Origin: Leucobacter chironomi DSM 19883
GTDB lineage: Bacteria > Actinomycetota > Actinomycetes > Actinomycetales > Microbacteriaceae
Reading direction: 5' to 3'
DNA: 64,000 nucleotides
NCBI RefSeq assembly: GCF_000421845.1
Contig: NZ_ATXU01000009.1
Span: 62,001 to 126,000, forward strand
Under the pieces are notes generated by a model, which worked only from the letters and a program-made list of their open reading frames with translations, was not told the origin of the DNA and ran no database searches. The position numbers were made by a program, and so were the translations under genes. Numbering within the stretch: position 1 is the first letter of the stretch; the number at the start of each line of letters is the position of its first letter. This document shows positions 49,455-58,563 of this stretch, in pieces.

Positions 49455-50951
49455 CTAGCGCCGCGTGCTCGCGGTGATCATCGCGCCGGCGTCGGTGAAC
49501 TCCCGCTCGATCTCCTCGTCGCGGGTGTAGGTGGCGAGGCTCACCGCGACCGCGACGAGCATGGCGAGTGCGAAGGCGGGCAGCAGCTCGTAGAGCCCGG
49601 TGCCGAGGAGCGGCCACACGAAGACGCCGACCGCGCCCGACACCATGCCCGCGAGCGCACCCCAGTTGGTGAGCCGGCGCCAGTAGAGGCTCAGCAGCAC
49701 GATCGGCCCGAATGCGGCGCCGAAGCCGGCCCAGGCGAACGCCACGAGGCCGAGGATCGTGTCGTTCGGGGTGATCGCGAGCAGGGCGGCGATCAGCGCG
49801 ACGAGCAGCACGCCGCCGCGGCCGAGTACCACGAGCGTCTTCTGGCTCGGCGGCGACTTCTTCACGGCGCGGTAGATGTCCTCGACGAGCGCCGAGGAGC
49901 AGACGATGAGCTGGCTCGACAGCGTGCTCATGATGGCCGCGAGCACCGAGGCGAGCACGAGCCCCGACACGAGCGGGTGCAGCAGCGTCTGCGACAGCAG
50001 CAGCACCACGGTCTCGGGGTTCTGCGGTGCGTCGCCGAACTTGTCGAAGTAGGCGATGCCGACGAGGCCCGCGCTCACGGCTCCGAGCAGCGACACGAAC
50101 TGCCAGCTGGTGCCGATGCGGCGGGCGCTCGCGGCGTCGCGCGTGCTGCGCAGCGCCATGAAGCGCACGATGATGTGCGGCTGGCCGAAGTACCCGAGGC
50201 CCCAGGCGAGGCCCGAGATCACGATGAGGGCGGCCGCCCCCGCCCCGAGCTCGGAGCCGCCGAAGATCGCGAGGTTGCCGGCCCCGACGGTCTCGACGAG
50301 GGCGGCGGTCTCGCTGAAGCCGCCGATGTTCACGATCGCCACGATGGGCACGATCACGAGCGCCGTCACCATCATGAGGCCCTGCACGACGTCGGTGAGC
50401 GAGGCGCCGAGGAAGCCCCCGAACAGCGTGTACGCGAGCGTCACGACGGTCACGAGCACCATGCCCACGAGGTAGTCGCCGCCGAAGGCGCTCTCGAAGA
50501 AGATGCCGCCGGCGACCATGCCGGACGAGGCGTAGAGCGTGAAGAACACGAGGATGATGATGCTCGCCACGCTGCGCAGCAGGCGCGAGCGGTCGCGCAG
50601 CCGGTTCTCGAAGAAGCTCGGGATGGTGATCGAGTTGCGGGAGACCTCGGTGTAGGCGCGCAGCCGCGGAGCGACGAGGCGCCAGTTGAGGTAGGAGCCG
50701 ATGAGCAGGCCGACCGCGATCCAGCCCTCGATGAGACCCGTGGCGTAGATCGCTCCGGGCAGGCCCATGATGAGCCAGCCCGACATGTCCGACGCCCCCG
50801 CGCTCAACGCGGCGACCCACGGCGGCAGCCCGCGGCCCGCGAGCATGTAGCCCTCGTGGTCGCTCGTCCTGCGGAAGGCCACGTAGCCGATGAACAGCAT
50901 GAGCGCGAAGTAGAGCCCGAGGGCGGTGTAGAGGAAAGCCTGGTCGGACAT
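49455..50951 (-). CDS. putP: sodium/proline symporter
   Basis: Sodium:solute symporter family protein of 498 residues with about 13 membrane helices. SAGASDMSGWLIMGLPGAIY in helix 2 is the sodium-site region typical of PutP, and GLAWGLGYFGQPHIIVRFMA and ALVEDIYRAV are further PutP hallmarks. It imports proline for the bifunctional dehydrogenase encoded just upstream on the same strand. AGAAAGGGA precedes the ATG. Its stop is only 4 bases from the stop of the convergent FHA gene, with no terminator between. Confidence 0.92.
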   Translation of the reverse strand: MSDQAFLYTALGLYFALMLFIGYVAFRRTSDHEGYMLAGRGLPPWVAALSAGASDMSGWLIMGLPGAIYATGLIEGWIAVGLLIGSYLNWRLVAPRLRAYTEVSRNSITIPSFFENRLRDRSRLLRSVASIIILVFFTLYASSGMVAGGIFFESAFGGDYLVGMVLVTVVTLAYTLFGGFLGASLTDVVQGLMMVTALVIVPIVAIVNIGGFSETAALVETVGAGNLAIFGGSELGAGAAALIVISGLAWGLGYFGQPHIIVRFMALRSTRDAASARRIGTSWQFVSLLGAVSAGLVGIAYFDKFGDAPQNPETVVLLLSQTLLHPLVSGLVLASVLAAIMSTLSSQLIVCSSALVEDIYRAVKKSPPSQKTLVVLGRGGVLLVALIAALLAITPNDTILGLVAFAWAGFGAAFGPIVLLSLYWRRLTNWGALAGMVSGAVGVFVWPLLGTGLYELLPAFALAMLVAVAVSLATYTRDEEIEREFTDAGAMITASTRR

Positions 50952-51052
50952 CGTCGTCCCTTTCTCTGGATGGATGGGGGAGCCTCGCGGGTGGATCCGA
51001 ACCTGCGTCTACTCTCGCACACTCCCGGTGGGGCGGATCCGGTGACCCGGGG

Positions 51053-51087
51053 CCCTCGCCTCTCGGCCGCGGGCCGGGAGGCGAGGG
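51053..51087 (-). terminator. hairpin terminator downstream of putA
   Basis: The 16-base arms 51053-51068 and 51072-51087 (CCCTCGCCTC core) pair at 15 of 16 positions around a 3-base loop, directly after the putA stop. It should limit read-through into putP, which therefore may use its own promoter. Confidence 0.7.
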
Positions 51088-51094
51088 CGACGCG

Positions 51095-54000
51095 TCAGAG
51101 GAGGTCCTCCGCGAGGCGGCTCGGGGTGCCGAAGCGATGGGCGGTGATCGAGACCGCCTGCTCGCGCAGGTGCGGCAGCATCTCGACCCGGCCGGCCGAG
51201 ACGACCTCGCCGCCGTAGACCGCGATGTCGGGGCTGCCGGCTGCGGCGTGGAAGACCTCGGCGACCTCTCGCTCGCGGGAATCGCCGGCGACCACGCGGA
51301 TCCGCGCGCCCGCGTGCGGGCCGTCCATCGCGGCGAGGTCGCGCACGCGATCCTTCCACGCCTCGTCGTCCTCGAAGTGCAGCTCGACGCGCGCGCCGAC
51401 GAGGGCGGTGATGACGGGCTGCGGCAGTGCGACCGGCGTGCTCACGACGGGCGGGGCTCCGGCTGCGACACCCGCCGCGATGGCGCGCACGGAGCGGTGC
51501 AGGGGCGCGTCGGCGGTGAGGCGGATCGTGACCGGCGCCGGACGGTAGCGCAGCACGTTGCGCTCGACGCCCAGCTGCGAGGCGTCGCGCGCGATCCCGA
51601 ACTCGTCGTCAAAGGCCGCGGCGTCGGATCCGAGCGCGGCGCGCAGCCACGCGACCTCTGCGGCGGCACCCGGTCGCCGGGTCACGGCCTGCTCGAAGGC
51701 GCGCAGCAGCGGCGCCGCAGACGGGCGTGGGGCGCGCAGCTCGCCGGACACGGGGGCGTCGGCCCATTCGCCGAGGCCGTGCAGATAGTTCGGGCCGCCG
51801 GCCTTCGTGCCGGCGCCGATCGCCGACTTCTTCCACCCGCCGAACGATTGCCGGCGCACGATGGCGCCCGTGATGCCGCGGTTGACGTAGAGGTTGCCCG
51901 CCTCGGTGCGGTCGAGCCAGCGCTCGACCTCGGTGCGGTCGAGCGAGTGCAGGCCGCTCGTCAGGCCGTAGTCGATCTCGTTCACGATGTCGATCGCCTC
52001 GTCGAGGGACTTCGCGGTCATGATGCCGAGGATCGGGCCGAAGTACTCGGTGAGGTGGAACTCCGACCCGCGCTGCACACCGTCGCGCACGCCGGGGCTC
52101 CACAGCTTGCTCGCGCCGTCGCGGTCGCGCGCGAGCGGGCTGTCGCTCTCGACGGGCTTCGGCTCGACGAGCCAGGTCTCGCCCGGCCCGAGCACGGTGA
52201 GACCGCGCAGCAGCTTGCCGGTGGGCGCGGAGATGACCGGGCCCATCTGCGTCTCGATCCGTTCCGGGGTGCCCACCCGGAGCGAGCGCACGGCGTCGAG
52301 CAGCTGGCCGCGGAAGCGCTTCGAGCTCGCGACCGAACCGACCAGGATCACGAGCGAGGCGGCCGAGCACTTCTGGCCGGCGTGCCCGAACGCCGACTGG
52401 GCGACGTCCCGCGCAGCGAGGTCGAGGTCGGCGTCGGGGGTGACGATGATCGCGTTCTTGCCGCTCGTCTCCGCGAGGATCGGCACATCGCGGCGCAGCT
52501 CGCGGAACGCGACGGCGGTCTCGTAGGCCCCGGTGAGGATCACCCTGTCGATGCGCGGATCGGCCACCAGTTTCGAAGCGAGTCCGCGATCCGCGAACTG
52601 CACGAGCTGCAGCACCTCGCGGGGCACCCCCGCCTCCCACAGCGCCTCCACCATCACCGCGCCGGAGCGTGCCGAGTTCGAGGCCGGTTTGATGACCACC
52701 GAGGAGCCGGCGGCGAGTGCGGAGAGCACGCCGCCGGCGGGGATCGCCACCGGGAAGTTCCACGGCGGGATCACGGCGATGAGCCGCTTCTGGCGGTAGA
52801 CGGCGCCGTCGACCTGTTCGAGCAGCTGGCCGAGCATCGCGTAGTAGTTCGCGAAGTCGATGGCCTCGCTCACCTCGGGGTCGCCCTGGTCGAGGGTCTT
52901 GCCGCACTCGGCGCCCATCACCTCGAGCAGCTCGGCCCGGCGCGCCTCCAGACGCTCGCCCGCGCGGACGAGGATGCGGGCGCGCTCGTCGGCGCCGAGG
53001 GCCTGCCAGGCGTCGGCGGCGGAGACACCGCGCTCGATCACCGTGTCGAGGGCGGCCGCGTCGCCGATGCGGGACGACTCGACGAGAGCCTCGCCCAGCT
53101 GCGATCCGGCCATGCGCTCGGCGATGCCGCGGCCCCACTCGCGGTTCCCCGGCAGATCCGGGTCGGTGTCGGGCGCGTTCTCGAATTCGCCGCGACGGCC
53201 CGCGGCGACGCGCGCCTCCACGCGCGCCTCGGCGCGGGCTTCGTCGAAGCGCCGGCGATCCTGCCGCCGGTTCGGAAGCGGCACGGCGGAGGATCCGGGG
53301 GAGTCGTCTTCGGCGATGGCCGCGAGCGCGTCGAGAGAGGCGAGGAAGCGCTGCTTCTCCCGCTCGAACAGGGCCTCGTCGTCGTGCAGCTCGAACACCG
53401 CCGACATGAAGTTCTGCTGGCTCGCCCCCTCTTCGAGACGGCGGATCAGATACGCGATCGCGACGTCGAACTCCTCGGGGTGCACCACCGGGGTGTAGAG
53501 CAGCAGCGACCCCACCTCGCGCTTCACCGCCTCGGCCTGGCCGGTCGCCATGCCGAGCAGCATCTCGAACTCGACACCGTCGGCGGCCCCGCGCTCCTTC
53601 GCGAGCAGCCAGGCGAGCGCCACGTCGAAGAGGTTGTGCCCGGCGACGCCGATCCGCACGTTCCGCACTCGCTCCGGGGTGAGCGCGTAGTCGAGCACGG
53701 CCTTGTAGCTCGTGTCTGATTCCTGCTTGCTGCCCCAGGTGGCGGCGGGCCAGCCGTGGATCGCGGCGTCCACCTGCTCCATCGGCAGGTTCGCGCCCTT
53801 CACGACGCGCACCTTGATGGGCGCGCCCCCGGCGGAGACGCGGCGCGCGGCCCACTCCTGCAGATCCACCATGGCGCCGAGGGCGTCGGGCAGATAGGCC
53901 TGCAGCACGATGCCGGCCTCGAGCCCCGTGAACTCGGGGCGTTCGAGGATGCGCTTGAACACGGCGACGGTGAGGTCGAGATCCTTGTACTCCTCCATGT

Positions 54001-54676
54001 CGAGGTTGATGAACTTCTTCGGGCTCGCGGCGTTCGCCCGCTCGAAGAGCGGCACGAGCTGGTGCTCGATGTGGGCGACCGCCTCGTCGAAGGCCCAGTG
54101 GTTGTGCGGCGCGACCGTGGACGACACCTTGATCGACACGTAGTCGACGTCGGCGCGGCCGAGCAGGCGATGCGTGCCGGCGAGGCGCCGCTCGGCCTCG
54201 TGCTCGCCGAGGATGGCCTCGCCGAGGAGGTTGATGTTGAGCCGCACCCCGTCGCGCTTGATCTTCGAGATGGCGGCGCCGAGCTTCGCGTCGCTCGCGT
54301 CGATGATGAGGTGGCTCACCATCTGGCGCAGCACCCGGCGGGCGATCGGCACGACGACCCCGGGCAGGGGCTTCGCCAGGGCGCCGCCCAACCCGATCGC
54401 GCCGCGCATCGGCGCGGGCAGGAACCTCGGCGCGAGCGGGGTGAGCTCGTGCAGCTTCTTCGCGGCCGCACCGAGATCCTCCGGCCGCACCACCCCGTCG
54501 ACGAAGCCGACGGTGAAGTCGAGGCCGTTCGGGTCGCGCAGCACGCCCGCGAGTCGGGCAGCGGAGGCGTCGACTGGGAACTCGGCGGCCTCGCGCAGCC
54601 AGCGCCGCACGAGCGCGATGGCGGGTTCGGCGAGATCCTGGGGGCGGGCGACGGTGTCCGCGGTGCGACTGCTCAC
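51095..54676 (-). CDS. putA: bifunctional proline dehydrogenase / L-glutamate gamma-semialdehyde dehydrogenase
   Basis: An 1193-residue enzyme that oxidises proline to glutamate in two steps on FAD and NAD. The proline dehydrogenase barrel fills the first ~480 residues (INLLGEAILGEHEAERRL, DYVSIKVSS, INLDMEEYKDLDLTV, VRVVKGANLPMEQVD, RIGVAGHNLFDVALAWLLA). The ALDH domain follows (VIPPWNFPVAIPAGG, ILTGAYETAVAFREL, AETSGKNAIIV, and the catalytic Cys in GHAGQKCSAASLVIL). A C-terminal domain of ~200 residues is of unassigned role; no N-terminal ribbon-helix-helix is present, so it is not self-regulating. GTG 54676 is preferred because AAAGG precedes it. A divergent LysR gene probably controls it. 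Confidence 0.93.
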   Translation of the reverse strand: MSSRTADTVARPQDLAEPAIALVRRWLREAAEFPVDASAARLAGVLRDPNGLDFTVGFVDGVVRPEDLGAAAKKLHELTPLAPRFLPAPMRGAIGLGGALAKPLPGVVVPIARRVLRQMVSHLIIDASDAKLGAAISKIKRDGVRLNINLLGEAILGEHEAERRLAGTHRLLGRADVDYVSIKVSSTVAPHNHWAFDEAVAHIEHQLVPLFERANAASPKKFINLDMEEYKDLDLTVAVFKRILERPEFTGLEAGIVLQAYLPDALGAMVDLQEWAARRVSAGGAPIKVRVVKGANLPMEQVDAAIHGWPAATWGSKQESDTSYKAVLDYALTPERVRNVRIGVAGHNLFDVALAWLLAKERGAADGVEFEMLLGMATGQAEAVKREVGSLLLYTPVVHPEEFDVAIAYLIRRLEEGASQQNFMSAVFELHDDEALFEREKQRFLASLDALAAIAEDDSPGSSAVPLPNRRQDRRRFDEARAEARVEARVAAGRRGEFENAPDTDPDLPGNREWGRGIAERMAGSQLGEALVESSRIGDAAALDTVIERGVSAADAWQALGADERARILVRAGERLEARRAELLEVMGAECGKTLDQGDPEVSEAIDFANYYAMLGQLLEQVDGAVYRQKRLIAVIPPWNFPVAIPAGGVLSALAAGSSVVIKPASNSARSGAVMVEALWEAGVPREVLQLVQFADRGLASKLVADPRIDRVILTGAYETAVAFRELRRDVPILAETSGKNAIIVTPDADLDLAARDVAQSAFGHAGQKCSAASLVILVGSVASSKRFRGQLLDAVRSLRVGTPERIETQMGPVISAPTGKLLRGLTVLGPGETWLVEPKPVESDSPLARDRDGASKLWSPGVRDGVQRGSEFHLTEYFGPILGIMTAKSLDEAIDIVNEIDYGLTSGLHSLDRTEVERWLDRTEAGNLYVNRGITGAIVRRQSFGGWKKSAIGAGTKAGGPNYLHGLGEWADAPVSGELRAPRPSAAPLLRAFEQAVTRRPGAAAEVAWLRAALGSDAAAFDDEFGIARDASQLGVERNVLRYRPAPVTIRLTADAPLHRSVRAIAAGVAAGAPPVVSTPVALPQPVITALVGARVELHFEDDEAWKDRVRDLAAMDGPHAGARIRVVAGDSREREVAEVFHAAAGSPDIAVYGGEVVSAGRVEMLPHLREQAVSITAHRFGTPSRLAEDLL

Positions 54677-54753
54677 GGCTGACCTTTCTCGGGGGCGCGG
54701 TGCGCGCGGGAACGGAAGTGCTTGCTCGGCCAGTGTGGGCCGATACAAGCGTG

Positions 54754-54769
54754 AAGTACAGCGGTACTT
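54754..54769. promoter_or_regulatory. palindromic site between putA and the LysR gene
   Basis: AAGTAC (54754-54759) and GTACTT (54764-54769) form a perfect inverted repeat around AGCG in the 217-base divergent region. LysR proteins usually bind such dyads between their own gene and the target. A TATTGT at 54800-54805 is a possible -10 for the LysR gene. Confidence 0.45.
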
Positions 54770-54893
54770 TTTGCCGGGTAACATGAAGCTGATCTGAACT
54801 ATTGTCGTGGCTCGCCGTCGCACGAGCCGCCCCGGCCCCTCGTACGTGCGCGGAGATCCGCCGGCATCCGATCCTCACCCCAGAAAGGCCGCC

Positions 54894-55808
54894 ATGCTCG
54901 AGATGAAGCGCCTGCGCCTCCTCTGGGAACTGCACGCCCGGGGCACCGTCGCAGCCGTGGCCGAGGCCCTCAACTACAGCCCCTCGGCCGTGTCGCAGCA
55001 GCTCGCGGTGCTCGAACGAGAAGCCGGCGCCCGACTGCTGCGGCGCACGGGGCGCACCCTCGAACTCACCCCAGCCGGCGAGGTGCTCGTAGCCGAGACC
55101 GCAGAGCTGCTCGCCGGGCTCGAACGAGCGGAGGCCGCCCTGCACCGCGTGCGCGAAGAGGTCACCGGCACGATCCGGGTCGCCGCGTTCCAGACCGCGA
55201 TGCTCTCGGTGCTGCCCGGCGCGCTGCGACGACTGCGCGAGCAGTACCCCGGGCTGCGGGTCGAAGTGGTGCAGTACGAGCCGGGCGCCGCGCTGCAGGA
55301 GACATGGATCCGCAGCTTCGACCTCGTCGTCGCCGAGCAGTACCCCGGCCACGCCGCCCAGCATCTCCCGGGGCTCGACAGGCAGCCCCTCACCAGCGAC
55401 CCGATCCGCCTCGCCGTGCCGCCCCGCGGCGCCGGAGACCCCCGCTTCGACCGCGCCCGCGGCATCGAAGACCTCGCCGAGCTGCCCTGGGTGATGGAGC
55501 CCCAGGGCGCCGCCACCCGGCACTGGGCGGAGCAGGCCTGCCGCACCGCAGGCTTCGAACCCGACGTGCGCTACGAGACCGCCGACCTGCAAGCCCACAT
55601 CGGCTTCATCGAATCGGGAAACGCGGTCGCCCTGCTCCCCGGCCTCGTGCACGTCGGCTCGCAGCCGCGGCTGCGACTGATCGAACTGCCGGATCGTCCC
55701 CACCGCACCGTCTTCACCGCCGCCCGCGCCTCGCAGGGCCGGCACCCCGCGCTCGCCGCCGTGCGGGAAGCGCTCGCCGCGGAGGCCGCGCAGCTGCCGT
55801 TCGAGTGA
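54894..55808 (+). CDS. LysR family transcriptional regulator
   Basis: A 304-residue regulator. The N-terminal winged helix-turn-helix is GTVAAVAEALNYSPSAVSQQLAVLEREAGARLLRR-like, and the substrate-binding domain starts at TGTIRVAAFQTAMLSVLPGAL with FDLVVAEQYPG and ESGNAVALLPGLV further on. AGAAAGG precedes the ATG. It is transcribed away from putA, the classic position for a LysR regulator of its divergent neighbour, so proline-responsive control of putA is likely but not demonstrated by sequence. Confidence 0.88.
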   Translation: MLEMKRLRLLWELHARGTVAAVAEALNYSPSAVSQQLAVLEREAGARLLRRTGRTLELTPAGEVLVAETAELLAGLERAEAALHRVREEVTGTIRVAAFQTAMLSVLPGALRRLREQYPGLRVEVVQYEPGAALQETWIRSFDLVVAEQYPGHAAQHLPGLDRQPLTSDPIRLAVPPRGAGDPRFDRARGIEDLAELPWVMEPQGAATRHWAEQACRTAGFEPDVRYETADLQAHIGFIESGNAVALLPGLVHVGSQPRLRLIELPDRPHRTVFTAARASQGRHPALAAVREALAAEAAQLPFE

Positions 55809-55907
55809 GCCTCAGTTATGCAAGCGCCGAGAGTCTCAGCGCGTTCAGCTTCGCGAGCGTAAGGTGGTGCTGTCGGTATCCGACGCCCACCCGAGGAAGG
55901 GAGCTGC

Positions 55908-56603
55908 ATGAAGGTCGTCAGCTACAACCTGCGCAAGAACCGGGCCGTCACCGAGATCGGTGCGCTGGCGGATGATCACGAGATCGACGTGCTCTGCCTG
56001 CAAGAGGCGGAAGCGGTCGCCCTGCCGGCGCACCTCGGGCACATGTCGCTCGTGCACGCCACCGAGCGCAACCGCCTCGGGCTCGCGATGTACGTGCGAG
56101 AGGATCGGTTCTTCGCGCGATCGGCGCACACCTTCCAGCTCAAGAAATCGCTGCACGACCGCCTGCTCGCGCCCGCCCACGAGCGACTGCTGGGCGCGCG
56201 CCTGCACGACTCCGAGACGAGCCGCGACTTCGTGGTCGCGTCGTTCCACGCCGCCCCGCTCACCGCGCTGAACTCGCTGCGACGGCACCAGATCCACGCC
56301 GCCCTCGGAGAGCTGCGCGCACTCGGCCCGGGGCTGCCCGCGCTCATGGTGGGCGACTACAACTACCCCGTCTTCAAGGGTCGCCTCGACACCGAGATGC
56401 GCGACCACGGCTACGAGCTGAGCCTGAGCGACAAGCGCACCTACACCCGCTACAAGATGTTCCGGGGGCACTTCGACTTCGCGACCTCGTCGGGCATCGA
56501 CATCTCGAGCGTGCGCACCCTCGACCGCGGCCTCTCCGACCACCTGCCCATCATGGTGTCGGCGGCGCTGCGAGAGGACTCCCGGGTGCCCGTCCCCGCG
56601 TAG
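55908..56603 (+). CDS. endonuclease/exonuclease/phosphatase family protein
   Basis: A 231-residue member of the DNase I-like superfamily. Motifs: VVSYNLRKN, VLCLQEAEAV (metal Glu), VVASFHAAPLTALNSLRR (His), LMVGDYNYPVFKG (Asp-x-Asn) and LDRGLSDHLPIMV (Asp-His), so the catalytic set is complete. It has no signal peptide. GAAGGGAG lies just before the ATG. Possible roles are DNA repair, nucleic acid degradation or phosphoester hydrolysis; the compact size gives no further hint. Confidence 0.82.
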   Translation: MKVVSYNLRKNRAVTEIGALADDHEIDVLCLQEAEAVALPAHLGHMSLVHATERNRLGLAMYVREDRFFARSAHTFQLKKSLHDRLLAPAHERLLGARLHDSETSRDFVVASFHAAPLTALNSLRRHQIHAALGELRALGPGLPALMVGDYNYPVFKGRLDTEMRDHGYELSLSDKRTYTRYKMFRGHFDFATSSGIDISSVRTLDRGLSDHLPIMVSAALREDSRVPVPA

Positions 56604-56675
56604 GGGTTTCGCGGGCGCGGGCTGCTTGCTTCTGCCTGCCTGCCTGCCTCTGTCCCTACCCCCCTCCCGCAGCTC

Positions 56676-56747
56676 ACCCCCGTCGAAAGGCGGATAACGC
56701 AGGAACTCCCGCGCGGAGAGCTGTGAAATCCGCCTCTCGGCGGGGGT
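56676..56747. repeat. palindrome between convergent genes, possible cousin of the dispersed repeat
   Basis: Arms 56676-56695 and 56728-56747 pair at 18 of 20 positions around a 32-base loop, and the left arm is preceded by CCGCAGCTCA as in copy A. The rest of the sequence differs from copies A-C, so kinship is uncertain. It may act as a two-way terminator. Confidence 0.55.
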
Positions 56748-56789
56748 GCTGGGGGCTCAAGGGGGGGGCAGGGGCTTGGGGCTTGGGGG

Positions 56790-57515
56790 TCAGGCTTGAG
56801 TGGCGAGGTGCGCCGGGACCTCGGCGACCGAGCCGAGCAGCGCCGTGTACGGCTGCCCCTCGAAAGCCGGCCGGTCGAGCTTGCCCGAGAGCACGCCGAT
56901 CGTGATCGCCGCGCCCGCGTTCGCGCCGGCCTGCACGTCGACGGCGGTGTCGCCGGCGACCAGCACCTCGGCGACCGCGAGCGTGCCGGTGAGCTCCATG
57001 GCGCGGTGGATCATGTACGGCGCGGGCCGCCCGGCGGCCACCTCGTCGCCGCAGACGAGCGCGTCGACGACCGTGCCCGCAGCGCCGTCGTGCTCGGCGG
57101 GCGCCGCGGCCGGCTCGCCGACGGTCCAGCCGAGCTGATCGAGAATGCCCTCGGCCACGTCGCGCGAGAACCCGGTGGTGAGCGCGACCCGCACGCCGGA
57201 GGCGCGGAGAGCTGCGATCGCCTCGGGCACCCCGGCGATCGGGATCGGGGGCCGGGCGGTGTAGAGCTCGTCGAGGATGGCGCGGAACCTGTCGAATGCG
57301 GCGTCGACCCGGTCGGCTGGCTGCAGCGGATCGCCGCCGCCGAGCTCGATGAGCGCGGTGATGGCGGCCCGCTTCTCGGTGCCCATCCACGTCTGCAGGT
57401 CGGCGGGGGAGACCGGCACCCCGGTCTCCTCGACCGCGAGGCGCAGCGCGTCGTAGACGGCGCCGCCGTCGTCGATGGTGGTGCCGGCCATGTCGAAGAC
57501 GGCGAGAGTGATCAT
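56790..57515 (-). CDS. phosphonatase-like HAD hydrolase (PhnX-like)
   Basis: A 241-residue HAD enzyme of the PhnX-like clade, expected to split the C-P bond of phosphonoacetaldehyde or a close relative. Hallmarks are visible: nucleophile motif FDMAGTTID (Asp8, Ala10), Lys48 in the cap (WMGTEKRAAI) in the position of the Schiff-base lysine, VALTTGFSR (motif 2), Arg instead of the usual Lys in CGDEVAAGRPAPYM, and VLVAGDTAVDVQAGANAG (motif 4). This clade is known to occur with FAD oxidoreductases and PhnCDE rather than with the PhnW aminotransferase, exactly as here. It lies after the GntR gene on the same strand order. Confidence 0.88.
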   Translation of the reverse strand: MITLAVFDMAGTTIDDGGAVYDALRLAVEETGVPVSPADLQTWMGTEKRAAITALIELGGGDPLQPADRVDAAFDRFRAILDELYTARPPIPIAGVPEAIAALRASGVRVALTTGFSRDVAEGILDQLGWTVGEPAAAPAEHDGAAGTVVDALVCGDEVAAGRPAPYMIHRAMELTGTLAVAEVLVAGDTAVDVQAGANAGAAITIGVLSGKLDRPAFEGQPYTALLGSVAEVPAHLATQA

Positions 57516-57563
57516 GCGGGTGCTCCTGGTGGATCGGGGTTGGGGTCTGGGCGTGGGAGGAAT

Positions 57564-57583
57564 CGGGGCCGAACAGGGCCCCG
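57564..57583 (-). terminator. hairpin between gntR and the hydrolase gene
   Basis: CGGGGCC (57564-57570) pairs with GGCCCCG (57577-57583) around GAACAG, within the 103-base gap. It is short and lacks a T-run; a partial attenuator is possible. Confidence 0.4.
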
Positions 57584-57618
57584 CTCCCGCGGAGAGGGGC
57601 GCAGGACGCGTCGGAGCG

Positions 57619-58398
57619 TCAGAGGGCGCGGTCGAAGAGATCGACGTCGGCGCTGCCGGCCTGGCGCGTCAGCGGGGTGCGGTGCTCGGCGCTGTTCTCG
57701 ACCACGAAGGTGGCCATCGCCGGCAGGTAGCGGTCGTCGGCGGTCTCGATGACTGTGCCGAGCACGTCGTAGGCGAGGCGGCGCACGCGCAGCAGGGGCG
57801 CCCCGGGTTGCACGTGCAGCTGCTCGACCTCGAGAGGGTGGGCCGCGACGGCGTCGATCACGTGGCGGGCGCGCACGGGCACCACGCCGGCGGTGCACAG
57901 CGTCTGGTAGATGCTGCCGCCGTCGAGGTCGGCCGAGAGCAGATGCCTGCCGATCTCGTACGGGAAGAGCGATCGTTCGAGCATGGCGGGCTTGCCGTCG
58001 AGCAGTCGCAGCCGGATGATCTCGACGACCGGGGTGTCGGGTTCGATCTGCAGCTCGCGCGAGATGTCCTCGGTCGCCGGGCGCCGGCTCGCCTCGATGA
58101 CGCGCTGGCCCGGCACGAGCCCCAGCTCGCGGGCCCACTCGGTGAACGACATGAAGGTGTCGAACGACTGCGCGGGCGCGGTGCGCTGCACGCGGGGCGG
58201 CGCCCCGCGCCGGCCGCTGATCATGCCCTCGGCGCGCAGCGCCGCCAGCGCCTGGCGCACAGGGCCGCGCGAGGTGCCGAACTCGGCGACGAGCGATTTC
58301 TCGCTGGGCACGCGGTCGCCGGGCTGCCAGACGCCGGTGCGGATGCGGTGCACCATCTCGGCGTACAGCCGTGCGTGGAGCGGTGAGCTGTCGGTCAT
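57619..58398 (-). CDS. GntR family regulator with UTRA domain
   Basis: A 259-residue regulator. The winged HTH is GVWQPGDRVPSEKSLVAEFGTSRGPVRQALAAL, and the C-terminal UTRA ligand domain (VVEIIRLRLLDGKPAMLERSLFP ... GAPLLRVRRLAYDVLGTVIE) is of the HutC/PhnF type that senses small anions such as phosphonates. A TAGGCT -10 box lies 6 bases before the ATG, so the transcript is leaderless. It sits between the hydrolase it precedes and the divergent FAD oxidoreductase, and probably represses both sides until phosphonate is present. Confidence 0.88.
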   Translation of the reverse strand: MTDSSPLHARLYAEMVHRIRTGVWQPGDRVPSEKSLVAEFGTSRGPVRQALAALRAEGMISGRRGAPPRVQRTAPAQSFDTFMSFTEWARELGLVPGQRVIEASRRPATEDISRELQIEPDTPVVEIIRLRLLDGKPAMLERSLFPYEIGRHLLSADLDGGSIYQTLCTAGVVPVRARHVIDAVAAHPLEVEQLHVQPGAPLLRVRRLAYDVLGTVIETADDRYLPAMATFVVENSAEHRTPLTRQAGSADVDLFDRAL

Positions 58399-58404
58399 GC
58401 GGTC

Positions 58405-58410
58405 AGCCTA
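58405..58410 (-). promoter_or_regulatory. -10 box of leaderless gntR promoter with adjacent dyads
   Basis: TAGGCT (58410-58405) is followed by GACCGC and ATG 58398. Directly upstream is the dyad ACAAGTTGT, and AGTTGT recurs near 58525 before the divergent gene next to GTAATGATTAC, another small dyad; these are candidate GntR sites in the 165-base divergent region. Confidence 0.55.
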
Positions 58411-58563
58411 CAAGTTGTCTGTACTAGTCGGAATGCTCGCCGATGACCGCTGGGTGAACGGGTAGTGACGATCTCCGGTCGCTCCATGGCGCACCGTGAA
58501 CGCTTGAAGAACACCGCAGCGAAAAGTTGTAATGATTACTTTCGAGGCTTCACCATCGAAGTC

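Noticed and set aside
51609-55745. 1378-codon minus-strand open frame
   Set aside because: Overlaps putA in a different frame on the same strand and is Arg/Pro-rich; putA motifs are unambiguous.
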